From Pezizomycotina sp. ARF18 (Eukaryota > Ascomycota): a DNA stretch of 64,000 nt. A program made the position numbers and the translations under genes. A model generated the notes under the pieces. It was given only the letters and a program-made list of their open reading frames with translations, was not told the origin of the DNA and did not search any database. Location of the stretch: contig AZLU01000163.1 in NCBI GenBank assembly GCA_002224055.1, positions 30,598 through 94,597 of the forward strand, read 5' to 3'. Below, in pieces: positions 44,831 to 56,406 of the stretch; the stretch's first letter is position 1, and every line of letters begins with the position of its first letter.

Positions 44831-46966
44831 AAGCGTTCTATAAGGACGATTAGAGGTTTGCACATACCAGCCTTGGTATCTTAGGCGCCCGCGCTGTGTG
44901 ATACTGTGAGGGTGAACCGTCGGAGCCATCCTAACGCACAAGTCCTCGTGTCGTGTCAGCAAATTGCATATTTTAGTTTAGGGTGATGGGTCGGGGAAAG
45001 TGTCGTGTTTACCGCTGATGGAAATCGTCCATGGCGGGAGAGCCTGGGATCGCACCGTCCTTGAAGCCCTTGGCAAGAGTAAGTCTCGGGCTACCTTGCT
45101 CACGGCTCTGTTCTGCCAGCCGATGAAATATAAAATCTCGGTTGAATGTTGATGCTGAAGTGTGAAGGACCGCTTCCTATCGCCCCGCCGTGACAACCAC
45201 GATAGTGTATCCGCTACTCTTCGCCAGCTTTGCTAATTCACACGTGGCTGGAGATTCAAGGACGTGGTGATATCTGAGAGGATGAACTTGGAAGCGACGT
45301 GACGGAAAGAGTTTCGAAGGGAGACTAGGAGTTTTCGACTGGTCTGAAAAGTTCGGAAGTTTCGAATTCGACAACTCTGGCCTGAGATTGAATATTGGGT
45401 CGTTTCTTCGTTCAATGGACTCGGGATTCAACAACTTCGACCATAACACTCTGTCAACCTCGATGGTAACGCATGGCGGTTTGTGTGGTATTCCGGCGTT
45501 TAGGAAGAGGGGAATAGATATATATAGTCAAATGTTGATAGAGTAACTAGACTTTAATCCAAACGGGAAAGAATTGCCTCGACGAGGATCCTTGAGCGAC
45601 GACATTTCTATACGGTTCCTGCACATGCAGCCTCATTTGAAATGAGGCGCTATTGAACCCGCTGGAATGAAGCGCGACTCCGGAAAGATTAGACGAAGCC
45701 GTGGTAATTTGGTGAAGTCTTATTGCGACAATGAATAAGCTCGGAAAACTAGGGGTTCGATTGAGGCTCTGGGGGGGGCCGCATCTGGTACTTTGCAGTA
45801 ACCTGTTTGAGGCTCTAGACCAAACTGTCAGAATCTCGCGGAGGATCGCTTGACCCGCAAGTGGGGATTGCGATCGCGCAGTTTCGCGGCCGATATATTT
45901 TGGATATTTGCATTCTCCGCGAGGGACAATGTACTGCGAGGTATATACGCCGAAGCAGGAAGAGGAGAGAGTGGCGCCCCTGGCCAATCACAAACGCGGG
46001 TTCAGGGCATTAGCCACTATGATACCTTGTACAATGTGGCTTCAGCGCCTTGTGGGAAGCCGTAGCTGAAAGTATTAACGATCGCAACAATTCGAGCGAC
46101 CATGTGCGATCGCAAGGCTGTGAGGTTCAAAGAACTTATATCAGCCAGCCATAACCCACGAATGTATCTCTGCATACTATTACTGGTATTGAGCAGTCGC
46201 AGTTAAAGTCGCATAAAGAAATCATAGTACCTTTACTGCTATCGTAAGGTAGCCGTCACTTGGGAAGTACCACGATTCGATACTGAGGAGAGCCTTCGAT
46301 GACTGTCCTCCGGTGGTATATAAGACGATGACAGCTAAGTACACTCGGGCGACGGAGGATTAGGAGTGCGACAATCGCAGACAAGAGAATCCACTATTTG
46401 TCACGGCAGATAGTACTATCGAGCCCATTGATAAACTGCCGTATCCCCCCGCCTTTCATGCTCTCAAACTTTCGCCTGAATGAAAGGATTCAGTTCCCTT
46501 GCTGCCGAAACGCGTTAAGAGGCCAAAACATCACGTCTCACGACTCGGATCTAGATTTCGAATTCCCTTTCAGGAACTTTCGAGTCAAAGGTTCAAGAAG
46601 TGTTTCGTGACAACGGCCGGAAGCGGAGAATCTAAAGGACGGGAGGCTGGCGGGAAAAGGTAGTATATATAACAGTCAAATACCTCACATTCGCCTACGG
46701 AAACAAACCAACTTCATATATACCCTACTGAACGGAAAAAGGGCCTGGAAGAAAGGCATTCTCCTTCATTCACGCCCACCTTCAAACGATATCTTTCGGT
46801 TTGAGGGGCAACTACATCAAGATTATTACATAGTGACGACTATTTCGGTGCATATTCATTTCACTTCTATGAAATCGTCAATAGCGTTGAATTACTTTGT
46901 CTGTACTTTCTTGTTTCAATTTCAACATCGCGCTTTCCATTCATACACTTCAACTTAGTCATTTAT
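44831..46966. other. Mostly unassigned sequence upstream of the Zn2Cys6 gene
   Basis: Minus frames at 45177–45449 (90 codons) and 45547–45987 (146 codons) are open but have no domain. A segment near 44980–45180 (NRDFIFHRLAEQSREQGSP) looks somewhat coding. I cannot support a defined gene. The last 300 bases should hold the promoter of the gene starting at 46967. Confidence 0.35.
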
Positions 46967-48972
46967 ATGCCATCGGAGGAGAAGGTCGTTGCGGCTTTAG
47001 AACAGCGTAGGCAAAACATGCAGCGACTTCACCCAGGATATTCTCAGACGGATGGCAATTCGTCGCAGCAGCAGCAGCGGGCTGGGCCACCTCCACCCCG
47101 GACACCTCGAAAGCGCAGGACTAATAAATGCCAACAATGTCGGAGAGATAAGAAGAGGGTAGGTTTTATAGTTCGCTCAATATCCTCTTCTTCGCCTTGC
47201 AAGTTTCCTCCTAACTCACATAATGTTGGCCGAAAACAGTGTTTGCCGGACCCCTTGAATCAGACGGAGTGGCCTAATGGCTCCTGCGAGCGCTGCAAAC
47301 GACTCGGGCACCCTTGTGGTGTCAAGCGCATCGCGCATGACGACCCATCCTTTCGGAGCAAACCATCAAAGAGATCCAGGGACCTGACATCTGACGACAG
47401 TTCACCCGAGGACGGGGAGACGGCGCTTCCTCGCAGACCAGGGCTTAGCGCCGAAAGTTCAGGCTTGGTGGACACGAGCTTCTCCTCGAGCCAGGGTACC
47501 GTAGGAGCATCGGAGGACTATTCGTTCTTGGATGACCTTGAGAAGTGGCAAAAGCATCAGCAACGGCACGAGATTATGAAGACGATGTAAGTCTTGGATA
47601 CAAGCCCCGGTGAAAGAAAAGGGGAGAAAAGAGAAATATCTATCGGATTTGAAATGGATCCACTCATTTCGTGCAAGATAACTTCAATCCGCTTATTCTG
47701 ATGAATTGTCTCCAGAGTTACGAAGCTCTCCGCCCGCCTTGGAACATTGCGCGAGACCAGCGCAAGTGCCGCGATCATAAACATAAGCCACCGACCCTCA
47801 AACCTTCAGAATGCCCGGAATGCATCGTCATGTTGACACTCAGCCGCTCATGCGAAATACTCCAACTTATTGATCAGCTCAGGAAGACCGCGCAAGAGGC
47901 TATCGAGGATAACGACCATTCTCAGGTCGAATTACTCCTGCTTAAAGCACAGGGTGCACATATGGATTGGTGCAAATATAGCGACGGTGAACCATATGAG
48001 GATGACAAAACTACCCTAATTACCCTGGAACTTATTACATTTTACCAAAAACACGAACGACACACTGAAGCGGAGGTATACATCGAGCTGCTGGCGAAGA
48101 GGAAGAAGGAACGCCGAGCTTATCTAAAGAAGATGCACAGAAAGTTCTTGTGCAGTCGTTGAAGAAAACGACGGACGAACTAAACCGCCGATGAATCCTC
48201 TGATGGACTACGTACCTTGCCCGGAAGTTAGAATTGCGGATTTCGGTTCCGGCATACCATTCCCACTGTTTGGCGAGCCTATTCGCGGAAAGTACATTTA
48301 CCGCTGCCGGACGTTGATACGTTGGGCAGAGATACCCACGGAAACACGGCACTCCACGAAGCTATCCGCACGAGAACTTGAAGGCGGTTCAGGAGCTAGT
48401 GAGCGCGGGTGTGGACATGATGGCTCGGAATAAGGACCACCAAACGCCGCTCGATGTCGCGTGCGTGGCGGATTGCTCCCGGTGGTCGAAATCCTCATAA
48501 AGCATCAACAAAATGTTGATGACTCGCGAACCTTTGGGGATGATGCCTCATATTCCGTTCATAGGCGAAGCGGTTTAACGTCTATGCTCGAACCAGACGT
48601 ATTCCGTAACGCTAGTACCCCGCTACATTCCGCGATCGAGAATCGATGGCCGGATATCGTCGATTGTCTCATAAAGGCCGGTGCTACGTCAGTGAGGTCA
48701 CACGAGTGTCCGACAATCGGACCGCAATTGAACTGGCGCAGTATATGGTGGAGCAGAAATCCGAAAGCCGGAGGAAGAAGAGCGGAGTATGAAGATCCTC
48801 CAGATTATCGAAGAACGAAACCAAAACTATTTCTTTTCGGTGGCCTCCAAGAAAATTTTCTTACGGCTTTGGCCCTGATGACCATCACCCCTTCCTGGGC
48901 AATAAGATAGGAGAAGAACTGGGGCTTATGAAGTTCCCGGCCAAGTGGGAGTGGACTGAAAATCACGTATGA
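46967..48972 (+). CDS. Zn2Cys6-type protein with C-terminal ankyrin repeats
   Basis: The first exon ends CQQCRRDKKR. Intron 47159–47239 (81 bases, so it also reads through) is removed, and the next exon starts with the third cysteine. Spliced, the cysteines are C-x2-C-x6-C-x14-C-x2-C-x6-C, an exact Zn(II)2Cys6 fungal DNA-binding cluster, here at about residues 55–90 after a Gln- and Pro-rich lead. A second intron lies around 47587–47700. Then come CPECIVMLTLSRSCEILQL, a helical middle, and ankyrin units: RDTHGNTALHEAIRT, LKAVQELVSAGVDMMARN, QTPLDVACVA, and STPLHSAIENRWPDIVDCLI with KAGAT. The end reads KFPAKWEWTENHV-stop at 48972. Frame changes near 48130, 48375, 48470 and 48700 look like missing bases. 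A nuclear regulator is likely; targets are unknown. Confidence 0.72.
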
Positions 48973-50563
48973 TTGGCGCAAGAATATATTGTTTTTTCCT
49001 CTCTTCCAGTGAATACTGGAAAATAAATAATAAAGGGAACTTATACTCCGCTCGGCAACCGCTTCTACTGGTACGTACGCTTGTTGCTATCTAAGGCATG
49101 GAATATGGACTGATACGGGTTTAGAGGGCGCCCCGAGGGTGCCATGGGCACGGAAGAGCAGGCCGCGGCTCACCCGGCGCCTCAGAATCTACTCGAGCTC
49201 ACTCTTCCGGCAGTCGAAACCCTCGAATCCTCGCGCCCAATTCTCAATATCGAACCTCGATGCGTGCTAAGAGTTAAAGGCCAACGACAGCGACGCACAC
49301 ATTCATGATAACGAAGATATATTGACGATAGCTTAGGCCTTTCCTCCCTTTTAGGCCCACTGATTTATTCACCCAGCTACGATCCCAACGATCGGAAAAA
49401 AACCGGAGAAGATAGTACATGATGAACCTAGCGTTCGAGATGATCTTCCTTAATGAGAGACTTAAAATAGCGCCAACAGACACGTACGTATGAACGAGCT
49501 GCCATCAAAACTTACTGAGCGAAACAGGCACGATATATTACAGCAACTTCTCGGAGACACGGTCATCCATGATCAGGATAACAAAACAAATCCCATCAAT
49601 GGCTCGCAATTAGATCACTAATTTCCTTACGATCTGAGCACACAAAAAGACGTCGTAAGGTAGAGGTACGAAGTTACGAAACCAGACTTGGACTTGAAAG
49701 AATGTCATGTGAATTTTATATAGATGCAAGATATCATCCCGTATACCCGTCTTTATTTTATGCAGAAAGGAGCTCCTCACCAGCGAATCCAAATGACCTT
49801 AGATATCCTTTAGTTATTTTATTATTTGTGATTTGATCCGATTTAGTTCTGTCCTGTTTTGTCTTTAGTTTGATTGTGTTACATGGTTATTACAAAATAT
49901 GATATTACTATGGTAACTATTCAATAACCCTCTTCCATTTAAAAAGCGTTTTCACCTGTTGAAACTTATTGAGAATTCAAATACAATTTTATTATAAGCA
50001 ATGTCGCAATATGCAGTGCATTATACAGGAGTTTTCAAATGATATTGAAATTACCTATAAATCAGTACGTGACACCGCCCGCGATCGGACTCACAGCTTG
50101 GCTCAAGGGATTTCTAAAGCGGAGAACAAGTGTAGAGTGTTCCTAATGCCGCTGCTTGCTGTTACTGCTCGTACAGCGTCTATGCCAATAATTGCGACTC
50201 GTGCGATTGGCTTAGAACTTAAAGCCTTCCCCAGCCTCGTGCAATCTGTATGGGAGACGCCAGTATCACGGGAATCAGATATTGGTACAGGCATGACTTG
50301 CAAGAAGGATATACGATAAGTCTTTGATGCGTTTTAGAAGAAAAATTCTTGGAAATAGACGAATTGAAATAAAATAATGACAAGATATCTAAGACACCTG
50401 TCGCTCGCTAAACTAAAAATAAAACCGATGGTCTTCCAAGAAGCTCCAATGGCTTAACTCTCGCGATTTGAGGTTAAACTATCTTCAATATTCACTCAAT
50501 TAGTTTCTCTTGAGCTTCGCTCTTCGCACGCCGAAACAGTTGCCCTATTGCTCCAATACTCTA
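48973..50563. other. Intergenic, no gene seen
   Basis: Short frames only. The 116-codon frame at 49969–50319 has no motif and is overlapped by a minus frame. Confidence 0.5.
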
Positions 50564-51175
50564 TTACTGAGTAGAGCTCGGTGCTGGTGAAGTCACAACC
50601 ACTGTAATCGTGGTGACAAATTCGCTTGCGGTCTTCGGGCATTTGCCTCTGCACATCAGAATTGTAGTGTGCAGTGGCTGTTTATTGCCGAGGAGGAATT
50701 CGAAGCTTTTTATTCCAGACCCTCTTTCGGAATCCGCGGGAGGCAAGATGACTGGTATCTTTAAAGTGTTTTGAACCATGAATCGGTGAACATGCGCGGA
50801 AGGGCATATGATACTGTGCGTTACTGGTGTGACACTGGTAGGCGATCTAGTATGGGTATCGGTAATCGTTGTGGTTATGGTCTGTGTGGTCCAGGATGTC
50901 TGGTGTCGTCTGGCTAGGATCAATCTCAGCGATGTAAGGATCCGTGTATCTGACAATGAGGCCTGTGCGGCCACAAGGAAGATACGAAGAGATAGACTGG
51001 GGAAGCGTGTTGATCTGAAAGGACTAATTCTGAAGTTTGGAAGGAATGAAGAATAGAATTTCTCAGCAATGAGAACAACGCCGTGTATATCAATCATGAT
51101 TTTGAAATCGTCAGAACCATTTGTTAGAGTTTCTAGATATAGCGATGTCCAAGGATAAAAGGGATATAGTTCCAA
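50564..51175 (-). CDS. Hypothetical Ser/Thr-rich protein
   Basis: A single 203-codon frame, long for this window. It has a hydrophobic stretch near residues 60–75 (SLSLRIFLVAAQASL), a Thr-rich middle (TTITDTHTRSPTSVTPVTHS) and a C-terminus with CRGKCPKTASEFVTTITVV. Ser/Thr/Pro richness with a late cysteine pair is common in fungal cell-surface proteins, but there is no signal peptide at the first ATG, so a missed 5' exon is possible. No family is recognised. Confidence 0.35.
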   Translation of the reverse strand: MELYPFYPWTSLYLETLTNGSDDFKIMIDIHGVVLIAEKFYSSFLPNFRISPFRSTRFPSLSLRIFLVAAQASLSDTRILTSLRLILARRHQTSWTTQTITTTITDTHTRSPTSVTPVTHSIICPSAHVHRFMVQNTLKIPVILPPADSERGSGIKSFEFLLGNKQPLHTTILMCRGKCPKTASEFVTTITVVVTSPAPSSTQ

Positions 51176-51584
51176 TTTAGATGATACGGAAGGTTAGTCA
51201 ACCGGCGATTTCGTTGACCCGATTACACGGTGCACTGTTGACAAGACTTTCGTTCTACCTGATAGGCCTTGGCTCGCCCTATGTTTACTGTCCCGGCGTC
51301 GCTACATACCCTCAACGTATCCCAATTTAGATCTCGGTATAAGCAGAGGGACTTTCACTCTAGGAAAGGTATCAGGATGCCCGGGATTAAGCGAGCAAAA
51401 GGTTTCGGCTACGAATTTATTTCCTCCTGCTACGAACCACGAAACTTTTTTTTTTTTTTTTTCTGTTTTCTCCCTTAAAGTTCCTGACAGCGCGGAGATC
51501 TTCTTCGAAACGATCTACTGACTCGTGGTCGGTTAACGAACTGGCCCGATATTACCGCATTCCAGAATTGGAGCAAGGGGAAAG

Positions 51585-52640
51585 ATGCGGAATTCCGGAA
51601 TGCGCCAAAGGAATGAGGCCAAGAAGTTCATGTTCACGTCGCATGGCTATCCCACTGAAGTGGCAGGAACTAGAAAACAAGACGATGCGACCGATGCCCA
51701 CCCTCGAGAAGTAGAAAAAAAGGCCCGAAACCATTGCTTTCTAGTGCTCCTCCTCGCACGATCAGTGCTATCATCTTCAGTACGATTGTCATTGTCCTAG
51801 CTGTTGGCATATCGGTACCTCTTGCGCTGAAGCACCGCCATCATGACAACAGCGTAGCATCATCTAACACGACCTCCAACGCAAGCGGGAAACAGAGGAA
51901 GGAGTGATAGCGCCGATTTATATCTACCCAACTTCGACCTAATGGGATCCACTCTATTCAGCGTAGGTCTCAGCTTATTCCCTTCGTCGTGTTTGTATAA
52001 TCTGGTTTCCCCTCTCCCTTTTTGGTAATCATCAAACCTTCATCTGAGCCCGGCGCGACTCCCCAACCGCAGGTTCTGATTGCGTAACAGCTATAAAACA
52101 CTTGAAAACTTACAAAAACGCTGAGATCCTGGGCTACACTGAGGTTACCTACGGCACACGGGCCTTCTCGTCCGTATGTCAGACATCGGCGCGTATGAAT
52201 CATGGATCCTGCGTGGCGTCCATCTGGTATTTTCTTCGACCAGACTCCGGACGGTAACCTAGATTCACGAGCGCAGCGAAGGGCGCGCTCGGCGGGTCAG
52301 TTGTGCATAATCCCGGTACACTGCCACTTGATCCTCTCTTAACGCCGGACAGGATGTTATGGTGATAGTGGAAAATACTGAGTCTGGGTTCCGGGATACC
52401 GCGGGTAACACGAATGCGACGAGCGGTAGTTATGGATTCAAAGGCTTTGGAGCTGATCGGAGCAAGAGGGCGCGATGCCGCACGGTTGCACAAGCACGGT
52501 AGAAAACCTGGTATGTGTAAAGTCTGGAAAAAACGTCAATTCTTGTTCAATTACTCGTTTCAAATGGAGGATCGGGTGTGCGGCACTGACGTTTAACGCT
52601 TTCAGGTGAACACGCTTGAGCCGTACTTCGAGTATATTTT
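51585..52640 (+). CDS. Putative single-pass membrane protein, frameshifted
   Basis: An N-terminal polar segment (MRNSGMRQRNEAKKFMFTSH) reaches KKARNHCFLVLLLAR. One indel later a clear membrane helix appears (IIFSTIVIVLAVGISVPLAL), followed by KHRHHDNSVASSNTTSNASG with N-glycosylation sites and a stop at 51905–51907. Downstream (about 52340–52500) another frame reads GQDVMVIVENTESGFRDTAG and NTNATSGSYGFKGFG, which resembles an extracellular beta-sandwich. Whether it belongs to the same protein as a type II ectodomain is inference. The end coordinate is approximate. Confidence 0.35.
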
Positions 52641-52735
52641 CGTTACGGAGTTTTCTAGCGATGATGCATACAATCACGTGACAATGAGTTCGTTTTCCCA
52701 CATCAAAAATCTGCCGATAAAGAAAGCTACCCCGT

Positions 52736-53835
52736 ACTTTAATTAATATATCTCTACTATTACTTAACGAAATACCGAGCGCTTAAGTATAGGACTATAA
52801 CCGAGTTCGGATCGCTACTTTATACGATTTTAAGGTACCTATTAAGGATATTATAGCGTATATCGATATTAGCTATAATACCTATTAAACGATTACTTAA
52901 CCTATAAATAACCGGTAAAATCTTTACCGATAAGCGTTTAGATAAGCGTTTAAAGCTTATTAACCGCGATTCTCGCGCGATTTTAAAGACTATTAGAAAT
53001 AATCTATTTATATCGATTAACGATATAAGGTATAAAGTACTATAAAGCCTAGTACCTATATAGTTTAATAAGTACTATTAAAAAATAATATTAATTCTAT
53101 ATTATAGCTTAAAAGCCTTACTTAACTATTAAAGCTTAGCTTAAACGATTAACCTTTAATAAAGAGTATTATAACGATATAAAAATAAATATTCATAATA
53201 TAGTATTTAGCGATAAAAATATTATTAAAATAAAGTATTAAACTAAAATTAAAGTTAGGCGTAAATTAACCGACGATAAATACACTAGTAAATATTTATA
53301 GCCGTCGTTTAAAGCTCTTAAAACGTTTATTATAATATAGAGTTATATTACTTATAGAGTTAAAGGCCCTTTATATTAATATCGTAAGTATACGCCTATT
53401 AAGTATATTAACCCTAAGGATCGACTAAGATAGAATATCGATTAGTATATAAAGAAGTATTTAACGCTATACTTTTTATTATAGTACCGTAAGATTAGTA
53501 AATCTAACGTAGGGTATTATTTATAGAGAACAGTACTAATATTTATTAGGCGAAGAAGGTTATAACGTAGCTCGACGAAAATAATATTATATAGTTAAAT
53601 AGATCGTATATTTATTAGATTTAAATCCTATTAAAAATATATAATATATTAAGGCCTACTTTTATAAGAAATTTAGTTACTTACTATCTATTAAATGGCC
53701 CCGTAATAAGAATAAGCTCTAGCTAGCTATTAAAGCTAAGTAGGACGCTATTATAATTGATAAGATTAATATCCTTATCGATAGCTAGTTAGATTATATT
53801 GAGGAATATCTGGCGTTCGCGGCGGTTATATATAC
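52736..53835 (+). mobile_element. RIP-mutated Tc1/mariner-type transposon remnant
   Basis: An extremely AT-rich block with almost no CpA or TpG, while CpG (for example in TCGCGCGA) and TpA remain. That is the footprint of exhaustive repeat-induced point mutation. Reading through stops, a transposase is still visible: VRIATLYDFKVPIKDIIAYI near the start; KGPLY and NPKDRL in the middle; then YLLDLNPIKNI (the DLNPIENxW block of DD34D/E transposases), SIKWPRNKNKL, DKINILIDS and YIEEYLAF at the end. The stops are TAG/TAA where Gln or Trp is expected, fitting C-to-T change. Terminal inverted repeats were not identified, so the ends are approximate. Confidence 0.8.
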
Positions 53836-55079
53836 TATTAAACTCTTAATTTTTAATAGTTTATATATAGTCGAGCTTATTTTATAATATCGTTAGCTTA
53901 TTAGTATTGTTGATAGAGATATAGCTTATATGATTCTTGTAGTTATTTCTTGAAAATTCGATTTGGTGTGGTAAAACGAACTTCATTGTCACGTGATTGT
54001 ATAAGAAGTTTGGAAAGGATTGGTCCGATGTGCCCACGCAAATATCCAAAATCGAGGATAGAATGTTTAACATGCTTGTAATGAGTGGCATGAAGGAGAG
54101 ACTTGTCGAACGCCTTATTCGCTGGCGCCACCTTGAAGAGTTAATAAGAGACATGTATTATATGACGAGCATCCTTCAATAACAGCTTATTAATAAGAAG
54201 CCATCCTTTCATGATTTGTAATATAGAGAACCGGCTATCGATGGGTAATTTATCGCTTCAAAGCATCTGTTGTATAGATTTGCATCCTGCCCGTTGCTGC
54301 TGGATTGAAGAGTCATCGATTGATAGCGGCCCCCCATACTTCATGTTCGTGCATTTCATGATAGAGAATCTGCGCAGATCGTGATACGGTGAATTAATGA
54401 AGAATTCGAGCAATGGTTTTAACCGCCATGAAACAACTGACAACAGCCCCTTTGAGGACTGCCCAGTGAACTCATTTCATGCAGCATTTCAATTGCGGAT
54501 ACGAGCAGTCTAGCCTATAAACGAAAGCCTAACGGAGACAGCCGGTAGACGACTGCGGTGGCTGTGTGACTCAACCCGTTGGACTGCATGCAGTATTCGG
54601 CACGATTTTTATCCGAACGCGTGAGTCGATTGAGATCCACCTCAACGCGAATGGCACGCGTGCGCACGGGAATTGACTTTAGTTGTGTTACATACGATAG
54701 GAGGATCGAACGTGAGACTTGAAGTCAACACAGTAGGAATCGACCGGCGGAGGGTGGATTGAAGCATTCATGGCGAATAGTATTGCGCATTCTAAGTGTT
54801 ATCGAGTATCGCCTGGAAAGCTTCCAATCTATTCTATAGAAGCTCGAGAAATATAACAGACTCCGCCACTGATTATTTTTCTTATATATTCACTGGTAAT
54901 GTCTCTGGACCTCTACTACCGCCTTTCATCTTCTATTCTCGATATCAAACTACCTCCATTTACAACAATCATCCAATACATCACCTACACAACAAATATC
55001 ACAAACAAACATCGCAAAAATCTACAACTAAAATACATAAACATCTTTTGAAACCTCGATCATCTTCAATATTGCAACC
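53836..55079. other. Intergenic, with an AT-rich palindrome at its edge
   Basis: A hairpin-like AT palindrome lies at about 53828–53868, next to the transposon. The rest has short frames only. The 5' leader of the DUF899 gene lies at the right end; a frame open from 54796 is probably not coding before 55080. Confidence 0.45.
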
Positions 55080-56070
55080 ATGGCCGTCCGAAGCTCTCAA
55101 GGTTGTTTCTGAGAGCGAGTGGATCAAAGCTCGCAGGCAAGTCCTTGCTAAAGAGCGCGAGGTCACCAAAGCCATGGACGAGCTCGCCAAAGCCCGTCGC
55201 AGCCTTCCCATGGTCAAAGTCAGAAGGAGTACAAGTTTACCACCCTCGACGGCAAGGATGCCACCCTCAAGTGCCTCTTCGGCGACAGCAAGCAGTTGAT
55301 CGTCTATCATTTGATGTTTGGCCCTGAAGTAAGTCAACCTGCTCATGTTACCCGGATATTTGGTCGTTATTGATTCACCAAAAAACAGACGAAAAGGCCT
55401 GCACCGGCTGCTCCGCCTTGTGTCCGGCTTCGGTGACATCACCTTCCAGCTCAGTCCCGCAACACGTCCTTTGTCGCCACCGCCCGCGAAAGCCCGACGT
55501 CATCGCCGTCTTCGCCAAGAGCATGAACTGGTCCTTCCCCATTGTCACCTCCAACTCCGGCGACAAGGAGAACATTAACGGCAACGACTTTAGCCTCGAC
55601 TTCCAGGCTACAACGATCCCGACACCAAACCCGTCTACTACAACTACATGACTGCCGACGAGCTCACTGCCGCCGGAAAGGGTAGCTGGACTAATAAGGG
55701 CGACATGCCCGGTCTCAGTGTCTTCTACAAGGATGACGAGGGAAATGTTTATCATACTTACTCTACTTACGCGAGGGGTCTGGATAACCTCGCGGGCGTT
55801 TATAGGATGTTGGATCTCACCTACTGGGGAGGCAGGAAAGTAAGAATGGGGAGAATAGCACATCGGAGACTTCCCCTTGAAGATCGATTTTGAGGAAGAG
55901 TTAAAGATTGGGGAGGAAAATACGGCGAAAGAGGGGAATAAGCCTGGCAAGGGAAGGAGGCTGATGAGGAGCTGAAGGCCGATCAGAATGAGAAAGTTGA
56001 GGTCGAGAAGGCTGATCAGAAGGACGAGGTCAACGGAGGGGAACAGATCGATATCCATCAGAAAGATTAA
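55080..56070 (+). CDS. DUF899-family thioredoxin-like protein
   Basis: Starts with a good Kozak context (ACCATGG at 55080). VVSESEWIKARRQVLAKERE and LAKARRSLPMVKV are the family's N-terminal block. Next are KQLIVYHLMFGPE, an intron (about 55328–55387), then EKACTGCSA (a CxxC pair in the thioredoxin position), SGFGDITFQL, and DVIAVFAKSMNWSFPIVTSN. The core ends NVYHTYSTYARGLDNLAGVY and RMLDLTYWG. A C-terminal Glu/Lys/Asp tail follows (ELKADQNEKVEVEKADQKD) and ends IDIHQKD-stop at 56070. Frameshifts include a likely lost C at CCC 55493–55495. The family is predicted to be redox active, but no reaction is established. Confidence 0.82.
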
Positions 56071-56406
56071 GAGAGAAATGGTTTGGGCAACAGAAAAGGT
56101 TTACACAAACAAAAGCATGGGCATGAGAAATGTTTCTTCTATTTACTTTAGCAGGTTTTCTTAGTATTTTCATGGTTTATTACATTCTATAGCTCTAAAA
56201 CGTTTCTTGCGCCTTAAAAACTATGTTCAATAGCTAGAAATCCAAACAACAGAGCTCGATAGCATATTTAAGACTTCTTATAAACGTGAAATGTCCTGAC
56301 TATGCGATCGTGATGCCGTGGCGATGCAGTCGGACAACGTGGTCTGTTCACCAAGACGTTGTGCTGGGAGATACCCCGAGCCTTACAACAGAGACAGGCA
56401 TCGTGA

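Noticed and set aside
55375-56058. 227-codon minus frame
   Set aside because: Antisense shadow of the DUF899 gene, whose plus-strand family motifs cover the same bases.
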